From NCBI GenBank assembly GCA_022818135.1, contig JAFMSR010000001.1:1155921-1219920 (forward strand): DNA of 64,000 bases. The letters run 5' to 3'. This DNA is from Saxidomus purpurata (lineage: Eukaryota > Mollusca > Bivalvia > Venerida > Veneridae). The position numbers were made by a program, and so were the translations under genes. Below the pieces are notes generated by a model that saw only the letters and a list, made by a program, of their open reading frames with translations, did no database searches and was not told where the DNA came from. How positions within the stretch are numbered: the stretch's first letter is position 1; every line of letters starts with the position of its first letter. Positions 13,615-27,100 of the stretch are shown here, piece after piece.

Positions 13615-13806
13615 TTATAGCTTATACTAATTTATTTTAGCCCGATTGTGAAGAAAGCTTTCAGCTTAATGAAGTCACTCTCAAGTCCATTTCCTGGAAA
13701 AACCAGTACTGGTGTCATATAAGGATGTACGGTCGTGACCCCAGTGGGGCTCGAACCCACAACCTCTGGGATGAGCGGCAGACACCTTAACCTGTACACC
13801 ACCGCT
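13615..13806 (-). mobile_element. tRNA-derived SINE
   Basis: Read on the minus strand from 13806: GTGGTGTACAGGTTAAGGTG (A-box-like), GTCTGCCGCTCATCCC, then GGTTGTGGGTTCGAGCCCCA containing the B-box GGTTCGAGCCC. Next come CTGGGGTCACGACCGTACAT, a central part with CAGTACTGGTTTTTCCAGGA, and an AT-rich tail AAAATAAATTAGTATAAG. A tRNA-like head plus a conserved body is the SINE layout; this type is known from bivalves (recall). Not a functional tRNA gene. Confidence 0.8.
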
Positions 13807-16500
13807 GTTGAATATACATAAGAACATAGCTCCCCTTAAAGTAATTAATGAATTATGACCTTTTATGAATTTAAATTTTCGAGGTCGGATTTTAATTAAT
13901 TTTATTATACCACTTCAGCGAAATAAATGAGTAAAAGACAGTGAGAGAAAATGCTTTTTGCATCTTCAGTAATGATAGCCTTGTTAAAAACTCAAGCCTC
14001 CTTTAAGGCTTTTTACAGTTGCAATTTAAAATGTCATTGACAGATTCAAACAAAATTTACATACACAAAGTTTTCTGGTAGAAGTCATGTCCTACAAGTG
14101 TATCATGTAACTGTGTGTTGTTTTTAAAAAAACAACAGTTACTGCCTGTAGTAAATCGACTCTTGATACTTTCAGACACAAAGTATAAGTTAGTTTGGTG
14201 TATATTACGAGCTACCATAAATAGATTATAGTTTGGCCGTCTGTTGTTAAAAGTTGTTGGGGTAACTCTTTCCTCAGATTTAGAAATATTGCAGTAAAAA
14301 CTGTTACACATAATGACCAGGAAGTGCAGCATTTGGTGATGTGTTGGTTGATGCCTAGGCTTGGTAAAGTCTATTGCCCTTGGACTTAGATTATTTTGTT
14401 CACTATCCAAGTGGAAAGGGGAGGTGAGTGGGAGGGAGTGTATTTGTCACATTAGGTTGATGGTTAAAGGGTCTTAGAAACAAACAGGAAAATATATACT
14501 ATAAATAGTCTCAAAACTGATATTATCAACAATGGTCATTATTTTTACGATGAAAATCAAGGATGAGTAATTAAGATGCAGCAACTGTGCATGTGCAGTA
14601 TTAGTATTGACTAATAGATACTTTGAGATAACAAAAAGAATGGGAAAGTTCAGATAACACTTAAACAATTACAGAAATCTTGTTAAATCCGAAAGTTGAA
14701 ATCCCACACTGTTATTTTAAGTACTTACTAAGGTGGCTCATGTGAAACACTTGAAGTGTTAATTGTCTATATCCGAGGTTAACCCTTATTTAGATAATTT
14801 GATAACTTTGTTTTTCCGGTGTTGTTTGGCGCGCTGCTCATCATTTTTAATAAATTTGTGGCATTGTGGATAACAGTGTCAAAAAAGATGCCGCCAAACT
14901 GGCAAATTAAAGTTTCCAGGACTGTATGTGGTCGGAATGTTATAATTATTGTTTGCCCTAGATCTAAGTAAGTACTTTTCTGTTACCATAATTATTTAAA
15001 GGAGTGAGATTTTTAGCTTTTGAAATTTTTTGTTAGTTTCTACATTGTATTGCCCATTGAATGGTTGTTCATGTGGTTTCATAAATGGTAAACCAATTAT
15101 CAGTACTATAACTATAGATATACGTGGTTTAGGAAAGTGTCGCCTTTTTTCCAGAAACCCATAAGTCAAGTTTTTAGAAAATCAATTTTGAAGTTTTAAA
15201 TTTCAATGAAGCTCAGTGACTTACGGGTTTATGGAATTAACTTTTAACTAAGTTGTATTTATTCCATAGTAAAACAGACTACGTCCTCATAAAGAGCTTG
15301 ATGAGACGATTACAACAGTGCCAAAATGCCTTAACCCCCCAAAAAAACGACTTACAGGGTTCTGGAAATAAGGCAAGGAAATGCTTCGAGAAGTACATGT
15401 AGTTATTCAGTATCAGTAAAGCATCGAGAATTTGGCTCATTGACTGTTTATTTGCTAGTTGACATTGTTATACTATACATAAGTATGAAAGCATCATGCA
15501 AATCTACCTACTTATATAGTGCCAAAAAATCAGTAATTATTTGTCATGTAAACCATATACAAAATGCATGCATTTACTGGAGGATTGTCATGGCCACAGA
15601 AGCCTTCGTTATTGAAATTTACTTTAATTTACTAAATTTTTTGTTTTCAGAATAATAATTTTCTGTTAAAATCTATTCAATTCTGCGATATGGGAATAAT
15701 GCTAAAATAATCGCAAAATAATCTGTTGTGTATGGTGGTACTGGGAATATTTGGATGGAAACATAAAATTTTAATGTTGTAAAAAATATGTCATGAGGGA
15801 ATACTCGTGGTGATAATCCCAGTTTCAGCAACAATCAATCACAAAATGTTCCTTGTACAATTAAACACGTTTTTCATGCAGTCGCGCCATGAATTGCTTG
15901 AATTGAAAGATATTCAAGGAAATTAAATGTGAGGAAAAAACAATATTTGAAAAGATCACAGCTATTGTTAATTTGCGGTAAAAAGATGCATTTTCAATCT
16001 TGATTGACATCCTCAAATTCCCTTGAAGAATTTCATAATGTTTTCCAGTGTTCAAATTGACAACAGCACGTAAATGATGTCCCAAGACTTTCTCACAATT
16101 CTAGAATATGTTTTTTCTAGCAGTTTAGTTTTTTTTTGCATTTTCCAATTAAAGCAATTGTTTTTGTAATGGTTTTTGTTTTTTCCAACGAAGTTCAGTT
16201 CAAAATGAATTTGGTAGAATTCCTAGTAGTATAATCCTTGAGGCATTTTGTCTTTCTTAAATCACTTCTGTTCATGAAGCATTCTTAGTACTAAAGTAGA
16301 ATTCAATATATTGTCATGACTCCCTGTCAAAACAATTTTCAATTTTCATGCTGCCAGTAGATGTAGTAATTTCTAGAAAAGTGAGTGTTGAATAATGTTT
16401 TAACCATTGTCATGCTGGAGTATTTATGCCATAAAGAATGCAGATGAAATTAATATTTCCACGTAATTTCATTACTGTATGTAGGTTTTAGAATTTTCAG
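13807..16500. other. Non-coding, AT-rich
   Basis: No recognised gene. Minus-strand frames at 14057-14410 and 15861-16085 have no family resemblance. Confidence 0.5.
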
Positions 16501-17280
16501 ATCTGTAAAGTTTCCTTGCAATGGAAGCAAGGTTTCTTTAGTAGATAAAGAAAAGTAATTGTTTTGCCATTTTATAAAATTTTCCTTTAATAGTAAAAAC
16601 AAAGCAGTAAAGTGTTTTTGCCATGGAATCAAAGATTCTTAGTAGATACAGAGCAGTAAAGTGTTTTTGCCATGGAATCAAAGTTTCCATTATAGTGAGC
16701 AGTAAAGTGTTTTGCCATGGAATCAAAGTTTTTTAGTGTACACAAAGGGGAAAGGGTTTTTGCCATGGAATCAAAGTTTCCATTATAGTGAGCAGTAAAG
16801 TGTTTTTGCCATGGAATCAAAGTTTTTAGTGTACACAAAGCAGTAAAGTGTTTTTGCCATGGAATCAAAGTTTTTTAGTGTACACAAAGCAGTAAAGTGT
16901 TTTGCCATGGAATCAAAGTTTTTTAGTGTACACAAAGCAGTAAAGTGTTTTTGCCATGGAATCAAAGTTTCCATTATAGTGAGCAGTAAAGTGTTTTGCC
17001 ATGGAATCAAAGTTTTTTTAGTAGATACAGAGCAGTAAAGTGTTTTTGCCATGGAATCAAAGTTTCCATTATAGTGAGCAGTAAAGTGTTTTGCCATGGA
17101 ATCAAAGTTTTTTTTAGTGTACACAAAGCAGTAAAGTGTTTTTGCCATAGAATCAAAGTTTAATTAGTGGATACAGAGTAGTAAAGTGTTTTTGCCATGG
17201 AATCAAAGTTTCCTTATAGTGAGCAGTAAAGTGTTTTTGCCATGGAAACATGGTTTGTTTAATAGAAACAGAGCAGTCAG
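16501..17280 (+). repeat. 48-bp minisatellite, AGCAGTAAAGTGTTTTTGCC unit
   Basis: About 14 copies spaced 41-52 bp, each with GCAGTAAAGTGTTTTTGCCA and TGGAATCAAAGTTT. Two spacer types alternate: CCATTATAGTGA and TTTAGTGTACACAAA. Minus-strand frames of up to 121 codons through it are by-products of the repeat. Confidence 0.92.
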
Positions 17281-17969
17281 TTTTCCATAATTATGGAAAA
17301 CATGCACACTTTTGTTGATACATATAACATTTATAATTTCAAAGAAGAATTTCTGTCATCAAAGGCTGGAATTCTATAAATATTTATTTTTTTCCTACTG
17401 TATTGTTACGCTTAAAGTCTTAAGTACAAAGTATAAGAACTTAAAACTATGATTAATTGCTACTTAGTTGTGTTTTTTTTAATGAATTGATTTCAAGTGA
17501 ACATAAATTGTAGATATTTGTGGGATGAGTGATTTAAGTTGCTCAAAGAAAAATGATATTCCTCTGTAGCTGCTGGCAAAAATAGTAAAACATTCTCAAG
17601 AAAATTAGTGCTGAGCAGATCAGTGGGATTTCCGACATTGTATTGTTTTTATGTTAAGTAGAACAAGATGACATTGCCTGATCTTATCTAATTTTTCCTG
17701 AAACTCTTTACTACGCAGGAAATTTTATAGGAGAAAAGAAATAAAATTGATGTTCTAATTCTATTTTTGTTTTTGTAGCTACATTATCTCCCCTATGTTG
17801 ATGACTTTATGCTGATGCATGTATAAATATTTGAAGAGGACATTAATGGAGTCTGCCCTCATGGGTATCCATTAATGCTCAGAGCCACAAGCATTGATAA
17901 ACTTTAAAGTTATCTTGATAGTCCTGTAAAAATATAATATTGAAATTTGTTTCCACTTCAATGTTTCAG
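17281..17969. other. Probable intron upstream of first visible myosin exon
   Basis: AT-rich. A strong acceptor-like tract TTTTTGTTTTTGTAG ends at 17779 and opens LHYLPYVDDFMLMHV then a stop. No partner donor fits. Confidence 0.5.
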
Positions 17970-18192
17970 GGAATCACAGAATGAGCTTAACTCACTGACA
18001 CACCTGATTGAGTCTGTGTGGACGCAGTATGAGCCGACGGTGTCCCCTAACAACCTCAACCTGGACGAGATCTTCTCGTTCTTGCAGAAGGAACAGGGAG
18101 CAGATAACCGAGGTGGAGGCCAAGAAAACAAGACCCTTGATGAGATTACAGATGAGCTTAACGAGCTCAATGATTTACTTACGCAGGATATG
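17970..18192 (+). CDS. Myosin tail exon: post-IQ helical segment
   Basis: Acceptor TTTCAG at 17964-17969 and donor ATG|GTAAGA after 18192. Incoming phase 2 (one base completes a codon), outgoing phase 0. The 74 codons read ESQNELNSLTHLIESVWTQY near the start, then an NLDEIFSFLQ stretch that lines up with the MVDKMFGFL stretch of myosin VIIa between the IQ motifs and MyTH4, then an acidic LDEITDELNELNDLL helix. The phase-2 start means at least one coding exon lies upstream. I could not find it in bases 1-17969. Confidence 0.8.
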
Positions 18193-21100
18193 GTAAGAAA
18201 TTTCAGATGATGCTCAGACACGAAAAAATAACTCTATTGCTATTGCCATCTGTCTCTGCCATGGTATAATGTTTTATATGTTAGCGCTAATTCCTTAGAA
18301 CATACACTAGTTTAAGCAAATTTGGCATCATGAAAAACAGAAGACAGACAAGTTCAGCAACACTGGATTGTACATATGCTCAGAAGTGGCACCTCAAACA
18401 CTCTGAAAATTTAAGGTAACATTTCCATATAATAGAAAAAAGTTTACAAGGTCTCCAATTATACTGGAAGAGACTGGTTATGTAACCTATTGAGATTTGC
18501 TGACATTTGATGAAAATGCATAGATAAAGTGTTTGTTAAATGTCCTGTAAGGATTTTATATCTTTTCTTTCCTTCTTTATATGACTGAACATTACAGTCA
18601 TGTACATAATTGTTTTGGAAACTTCAGAGTATTTAAGCTTGCTGACCTTTGAAAGCTAATGCCTGTTATTTTAAGTTGTTTAATTAATTTCTTTTAGTTC
18701 ATAAATTTTGCTTTATACTTGTAGAAGTTGTTTAATAAGATGGCATCAAATTTAGAGTTGTAGGGTGCTTCATTAATTGCTTTAAGCTTCATTAAAATAA
18801 AACAATTACCTGTTGCCATGGCTTTTGCATTGTAATTTTTCATCTGTTATTACCTCACCTGGCACAAAGTGCCAGAGTGAGCTATAAGGATCACTCACCG
18901 TCCAGAGTACGCCATCCGTCCACCATTTCCTTCAAACGACATCTCCTCTGAAACCACAGGGCCAATGTTGATGAAACTTTGTGGAAATGTTCCTTGTGTT
19001 AAGCTCTATCAAAGGTGTTCAAAGAATTCCATTCCATGCAGAACTCTGGTTGCTATGGCAACAAATAGGGAAAAACTGAACAAATCTTTTTCTCTGAAAC
19101 CACAAGGCCTAGAGCTTAGATATTTAGCATGTGTCATTGTCTAGTGGACCGTCCACGGGGGACACTTGGTTTTACATAGGCTTAAAAATCTTCTCTCAAA
19201 CCAAAAGGCTAGAGCTTAAATATTGGGCATGTAGCATTGCCTAGTGGACCTCTACCAAGATTGTTCAAATTATGACCCCCAGTCAAAATTGACACCTCCA
19301 GGGGGTCACTTAATTTTACATAGGCTTATATAGGAAAAACTAAAAAAATCTTCCTCTCTGAAACCAAAAGGCCTAGAGCTTAGATATTTAGCATGTAGCA
19401 TTGCCTAGTGGACTTCTACCAAGGTTGTTCAAATTATGACCCATGGGTCAAAACTGACCCTGCCCATAGGGGTCACTCAATTTCACATAGGCTTATTTAG
19501 ACTTAAAAATCCACAAGGCCTACAGGCAGAGCTTAAATATTTGGAATGTTACTAAGTATTGTGTAGTGGACCATGTTAAAATCATGACCCCTTTTATTAT
19601 AGCCAATGGTAGTCAGGTGAGCGATATAGGGCCATCTTGGCCCTCTTGTTTTAAAAATTTAGCAGTTTGGTGCTTGAAGCTTTGCATAATTCATTTGCCA
19701 TTCTTGTTCAGAATTAAATATTACTGTATGCAAAACCATGTTTGAGAAGCAAATATTTGGAGGGTAAAGTTCTCAGATTATAGAAAGTAAGAAAACTCTG
19801 GGTACATTTATTGCAGTTAATGTAAATTTCATGAGAGTAGTTAATTATGCGTGACCTTGATTTAAAACAATGAAATAGTTTTGTAGCGATTTCCAGCAGG
19901 CAGGTACAAAATCGAGGCTCACTTTCTGGTAATAATACAACAGAGCTTGAAATATATAAACAATAGAAAATTGTCTTCTGCCATAGTTCAAGAAGTACTC
20001 CCTTTGTCACTGTCAGTATTGAGCGTTGTTGTTTTGATTTTCAGAAAGTAATTTACTTAGACTTGGCTATTCTTGGAAAAGTCTATTTATTTATCTGTAG
20101 GGGTATCAAGTCTATCTGCTATCCTGTCATCTAGCCATCAGACCATTTCATCTTTCCTGTCAAGAATTTATAAATCAAGTGCGGCCACAGTATATCATGT
20201 CCAGTCTTTTAAGAGCCTGCATCACAAGTTATATCAATTCTAGGTCAGTGGCGATAATATGGGTCCAATTTATTTGTCTATGATTGAAGGAGATACCAAG
20301 ATAGCGCCAGGGGATGAATCAGCCTCGGGCAATAATGACCATAATTACTAGTACACTGAGACAAAACGCAAATATCTCAAGTGAAAATTACATATTAGGA
20401 GAAATTATAAGATGACCAACCAGACATAGAATAGCCATTTTCAGTTTTTAGGGTTAGATTAGGAAATGAGGCATGATGAGAAAATTACAGAATGCTGATT
20501 ATTGTGTACTTAGAAAGAAATTTGGGTCACATATTAACATAGCTTAAGGAAGTATTAATGTAAACAGTAAACCAGAGAAGGAAGCTAATGATGATATATA
20601 TAACTCCTAAATATTCATTTATGTGACATATTATTATAGTATAAGTTTGAGCTACTAATAGACAATCAGTGTCAATCACACCAGATCATACTATCTCCCC
20701 TCCATACCACCAATCTTTCCAGATTTTGTTTTATAGAATGATGGACAGATTTTCACCAAAACTTTTCTCTGTCAGTCTCAGTTACCATATTCTTCCTCTG
20801 GTAGACTTCTATACCAGCAGTACCTTTGGCTGAGTACAAAATTGTTTAGTATGTTTTCGGATAATGTCATTGAGTTTAAAATTAGAAATTACAAGCATTT
20901 ATTAAACTTTATCAGGGTAGAGAGGCATAAAGATAAAGCACTGGAAAAAGGGGAGTCGGACATGGGTAGCTCCTTCCGACTTTCTTATACTCCCAGAAAT
21001 AAAATATAGAAAGGAAAAAATCAGTATAAAACATCAGTGCAGAAAAAAATTGTTTAAGAACCAAATATTATTTCCGATTGTCAAATAAGCCTTAAAACCC

Positions 21101-24100
21101 TCACCTTGTTTCCTTAAAAAGGCCAAGAAATTCAGGACTAACAGTCATACAAGTTTGATTCGGAGACGGAGACAAAACATGAAGAAAACGTCGCACACTG
21201 CGCATTACTCACGTTAAACGTGTACAGTTCAAATTAACGCGCATTTAAATCGATGGCTGCTTTGTTAGGTTCTGAATCTGAAGTATTCTGCATAATCTCA
21301 GTTAATATTTCTTTTATATTTTATTTATTAGAGATTAAAAAAAAATAAGTTGTATAATATAGTAGTTTGATATCTTAAATGGTTGCCCGAATAGGAGTAA
21401 TTCCAACAGCACTATTTATGCGTTTTACACCTTACCGGAACGAAAAAAGGTCCGTAGTAGTTTCTAAGAATGGAAATAATCTAGGCTTGGAATGCTTTAT
21501 TGAAATTGAAGCATTTCCCGTGGAGTGCCTGCGTAATAATTCCTCGCCCTCGTTATCGCCAGGCACATCACCTCCGGGGAATGCTTCAATTTCGATAAAG
21601 CACTCCAAGTCATAGATTATTTCTTAAATATTCATTGTCGTTTGGTCAATGCATTGGAATTTCATTCATACCGGCAATACCATTGATGTTAATTCTTCTT
21701 ACAAGTCTTCAAGTTTTGACCAGTTTGTGGTCCAGTTTGGTGCCACCGTTTGCTGGTCCCAGTTTTGGTGCCACCAGATTGCTGGTTCCCAGTTTTGGCT
21801 GCCACCAGTATTATGCTGGTTCCCAGTTTTGGTTGCCACCAGTATTATGCTGGTTCCCAGTTTTGGTTGCTACCAGTATTATGCTGGTTCCCAGTTTTGG
21901 TTGCCACCAGTATTATGCTGGTTCCCAGTTCCATACAGCTCACAACACATGAGACTTTTCTACATTATAAACATTCACAGATTGTCTCAGAGAGTATTCC
22001 CAGAGATTTTGTTATTGATAGCTTTATATATTTGGTTTTAATCAAAAAATAATAAAAGACAGGGATCATTTTATATAATTGTTTTTATATTGATTTCTGC
22101 GGACTAAATAATTATGGTCAGAGCCATAAGGTTTATTTTCCGACATCTGTTTAGATGACTGACTCCATAGGTTGCCGTCAAATTTTCTGATTGGTTAATC
22201 CAAGCGTGTATTGTTTAACAATGCTAGTATATCTCCACTACAGGAAATGGTTCCAATATTGTTGTATTATAGCACTGTTTATGTCTCTATGATAGTTTTT
22301 AAGAAATCTGAGCTTGACAGAAAATATTTAAATACAGTTGTTTATGTCTGTTAGGCGTATATTTGAAACTAATATTGATGTTTGATGTATAGTTTTGCTA
22401 TATTGATATTTTCTAACAGCTGAACCAAGAAATACTGAACTGAGAGAGACATAGAAATAAAAAGTTGGATATATACCTATGTACTGCATTATATTCTGTG
22501 TTAGTTACAGTGTTGAAAAATTGCCGTGTTGCAACAAGGGACAAATTTTTTCTCTGTAGAAAGTGTACAATGAAGTCAAAAGGGATTTTATTCATAACAC
22601 AGCTTACAAACAGGCTATGCAAGTCATTTGAATTTCTTGGAACTAGTACTGAAAAACAGTTCCACAGTGTATCTGAAGTGAAATTTTGTTTCATTGTTTC
22701 TTTTATGTAGGATAGTGACCAGGTAAGTAGTACAAAATGAAAGCTGTTGATTTATCTGTTAAGATTCTCGATGTTTTGTGGCATGACAACAAATTTATAA
22801 CTTCTTTATATTAACTCTTCTACCCCCTTTTTAGAAAAAAGATTTTAGAAATAATTTGTGTATCTGGGCTATCATAATAAGATTAGATTGATATTTGAAA
22901 TTTGGATATTTGTGACAGCCAGTATATGCATTTTTAACACTTTGATATTTTTTTAAATGGTGACAGTGTTAGTCGAACCCTTCATATTGTGTATGACCAT
23001 AACAAACTGTATTTACTGTCACTAATATAACTAGATGGGTGTTCAGTAGAACACTTGTGCTGCTCTCTTACACTTTGTCAGTATAACCAAAACATTTACA
23101 AGACGACATGCTTAACTTTTCAAGAAATAACTTATTATGACAAAAAACAAAAACAATTTGCTTTTACCATGTTTTACTTTTTTGGGGTCTGGCATTTCAC
23201 AAAGTAACCCAAGAAATTGTGAACTTTGTTGTAAAATTAAAAGCTAACAATCTATTAAGCTTTTACCTTGCTTAAGCAATCCAACTATGAATGTTGATTT
23301 GTGGCATCACAACCCTTTTGTCATAAGCAATACAATTTGAAATTTTGATGAAGAAATCTTAAGATATGCCAAAGTTATAGCCAATGTTACGTTTTTGTGA
23401 CGTACAGACAGACAGACAGACAGGAGACGAAGACGACAGAAAAGCAATCCCTGTAAATCACCTTTTCTCCGAAAGGGCGACACAAAAAAAGTCTACGCTC
23501 AGTTACTCAGCAGCTAAAATTAAAAAAACTAAAACTTTTTCCAACCGTATAATTACAAGGTATTTAAAAGGCACCAATTTAAAAGACACAACAAATCAAA
23601 AATGACGTTACAATTTTTTTGTGTTAGAGATGCATATATTCCCTCATTTAAAGAAATTGAGATAGCAAATTTTTTAAACCTTCAGCGTGTATGTAAGTAA
23701 TCAATGTCAAAATAGATCTTTTGTATATCAAATTTAACCTTAAAATATTATTATAATTGAACATAGTAATAGAGCTGCAAATCACAAAAATTTGCTTTAA
23801 TTCTTTAGCAACCTACACAAAATAATGTAAATAACTGTAACATAGAAAATAATGAAGATTTTACCTTACATTTCATATGCTTACAAGCCAGCCTATTAAA
23901 CTCATACAAATGCAAATTTTTTTTTACCAGTACTTGCAATTTTTATATTTTTGATTACATAAAATTCATACTTCTTGATATCAGATTCTGTCTACATTTC
24001 ACTCACTGTGAATTCTATGCCCTTTAACTTCTTTTAATCTTCAAATATATGTTCTTCTTATTTTCTTCGTATAATTCATAAACAAAAAATAAAGATTTAA

Positions 24101-27100
24101 AAGTATAATTAAGTCAGATAATTTATTGCTTAAAGATTTGTGGAGTATTTTCTTTATTGCTTGAAATTGTTTATTTTTTAACTGATATTTTCATACATAC
24201 TGCACTTAATTTATTATTTTTACACATTCCCTTCTTGTGATAAATTTACATGTGGAATAAAATGTTTATACATGTTGAATGTGTACAATATATAACTGCA
24301 AAATTCCTGTTCACATGTACATTGCCTCGAGCATGATTTTGTTTAAGGAATTGAAATTAGTTGCACATTCCTGAAAACAACACTACAGAATAAAATTAAA
24401 GAACAATTTAGTTTAAAAAAAAGTATTCATTGTAATTAAGGCAAGGCTACCTAGATAAACAGCTGCTTCTAAAGAGATTTCTACATGTTACTGGAACAAA
24501 TGGATAGCATTTTGTATGGTGTAAATATCTGACACCATCTTGTAGATGGACAGATCTAATCATTGTACCTCTCACCAAAGGTTGCAGAAAGTGCAAGAAT
24601 CTGGACGTGCCAAGTTTTAGTGTACAGAAAATTGTTCAAGTGGTGTTAAGATATGGCCGGCATGTTGGTACTCCCTGTGTGTGTCTAGAAAAATAATTAA
24701 AACATGCTAATAATGTTCTGGTAAAATATCAAAGGTAAACCTCAAAAGAAACATATGTTCTAACATTATATTATCAGAATTATATTTAATTGAACACCTT
24801 GGTAACCAGTGATTCTAACCATGAAACGTATTTTCTAGCAGTTCCCTCTCTTGCCTATTTTGATGATTTTATGTTGAGTGTTTGTGGTATAGAATATGCT
24901 AAATCTTCAAACAAAAGATTTTAATCCAAGATCACTGAGTGACAAAATTATGTATATTTGGAACAAGTTGGATTCAGTACCAACTTTGTTTCTGAGAGAG
25001 CAGGTAACAGATGTGGGTTATCTGAGTGGTACAGTGTATAGCTTGATAGCTCTAGACTTTTACTTACAAATACTGACATTACAATAAACATTCTAGGTGA
25101 TTTACAGCATTACTTTGAGAAACAATGAACATGGCAGGGAATTAGTATTTTATTCGACTTTTATGAATATATCAAGCTAGAATAGGCTATAAATATGATA
25201 AAATCCATTAGAGAAAGACATGGAAATAAGCAACCATTGGAATCAAGGGGCTGACTGGTTAGAAAACGAGAAAATGTTGTGTTAGGTAATGGATTTTTGT
25301 TTGCTTAAAAGAATGGGACAAACATTACAAGACAAAATGCATGGAACAATTTACAAAACAAAGTATTGCAAATATTGAAAAGGAATATGGTTGTGTTGAA
25401 GCTAACATGTTCACCCTGAAATGTTTCCATTAATCAGAAAATAAAGCAGGATTCAGAATTACAGCTAAAGTACATTAAGCCGTTTTTACAGTCAGAAAGA
25501 TACTTAGTCATTTCACATATATCTGACTTAATTGCAGTCTCTAAACATAACCACTTTCTTCTAAACTAAAACATCAGCTCCCATTACTTTGCAATGCACA
25601 GTAAGATGAATAGATAGATTTCATTTCATTTTCAGGTTTTTACTTGATGTTCCTTTCACAGGCCTTCCATAAATTCAGATTTTTACCCATCAAAGTCATC
25701 TGTTCTGAGAACTATATTCTGAGATATAAAGCTCTTAAAAATGTTATATAAAGTATATTATATTGCCAGTTTCTCCAAGTGTTCATGAATGTCTCGGAAA
25801 ATGAGTATTGAATTAAGGAAACAGTTTCTTCCGAAGACGCAGATTGTTTGTGACACAAATGATAGTCAACAAGTAGGCCGATGTCTGCGGGAAATGAAGT
25901 GGTACTATTGAATTAAGCTTTCCAGTCAAGAATACTTTTTGTCATCTTCGTAGAGTATCGGAAAGAACTTAATAAAACATTAAATACCTAATTGTGATAT
26001 ATAGACCTTGGGGGTCTAATGGGCATAACTAAATTTTCCGAGTTTCTACGAGTTGTGAAATGTCAAAGTAACAATGTCAGTGGATTTCTTCATCGCACTT
26101 TGAATTTTCTCTTCGGAGACTCAGCTTCCATTAAAACATTAAATAAGACGGTAGCAGACGGGACTTCTTCAAATTGTTGTTAAATTAATTGTCTTAGAAT
26201 GTGCCAAGATCCAAACAAATCATTATGACTAAAAAGGTTCCACGATATTTATAAACTGTAAGAATTTAATTATTCGTATATTGTTAAGAATGCTCAGACA
26301 TGAAAAATCTCTTTACACATCAGCATCATGAAGGATAAATATCCCAATGGAATGTGCATCCGTCTCCATAAATAACATCTCTGTTAGCCCCTGTATTGGC
26401 TGCCGGTATTATAGCATGCAAAAAAACCAACTGTCATTAGACTGAATGTATGACCTTCCAAATTATGGGTGAATCCGAGTAATTTAAGATCGGAACTTCA
26501 GACAGATGCATTATGCATGATTAACTTAGATTATAGAGCTAAGCAGTGTGTGTGTGTTTAGGTTGTCATTAGTCTTTAACTGTCATTACAGTAGTTTTAA
26601 TTTCCACTAAGACATATTTTGAACATAAGACTGTCATTTGTTCCAGCATTCCATAGTCACATCCTGTCTAAACCGTGCTTTCTGCTCTCTCCTCTTATAG
26701 TTACTTCTAGCCGTTCTCAGTTTGCTTAGTTTGTTAAAAAACTGCAATGATTTTAAACTTTGGTTTTTCTTTTCGCCAGCCATATTATTAAGTTAGTTTT
26801 ATAGTAAATCTTTAATTTTGTAAATTGTGTTTGAGTATATTATGTCATGAAAGATCTTACATGGTCTAAAGATTAAATATTTACAGGCTATGTTGATATA
26901 GCGTGTAGAGATCTCGCTCTGTTCTAATGTATTGTATGGTTTATTGTTCCAGGAAAAACAAGAACAGGAGGAACAGTCTTCACGTAACACACGGGAAGCC
27001 AGCATCGATAACCTGCCTCCACCTCCAGAGATTACAGCCAGCACTGAGAACCTAACTGAGACAGGGCTTGAACCCCTGCCACCACCACCCAGTGGAGAAG

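Noticed and set aside
13720..13806. tRNA gene on the minus strand
   Set aside because: The B box is good but the cloverleaf and anticodon arm are not preserved, and a SINE body follows.
16629..17148. 121-codon minus-strand frame DSMAKTLYCFVYTKN
   Set aside because: By-product of the 48-bp minisatellite; open in several frames.
17958..18221. 87-codon minus-strand frame opposite the first myosin exon
   Set aside because: Antisense shadow of the exon that joins in phase to the tail.
21635..22052. Three overlapping plus frames rich in WFPVL
   Set aside because: Created by the 36-bp tandem repeat; no domain or splice support.
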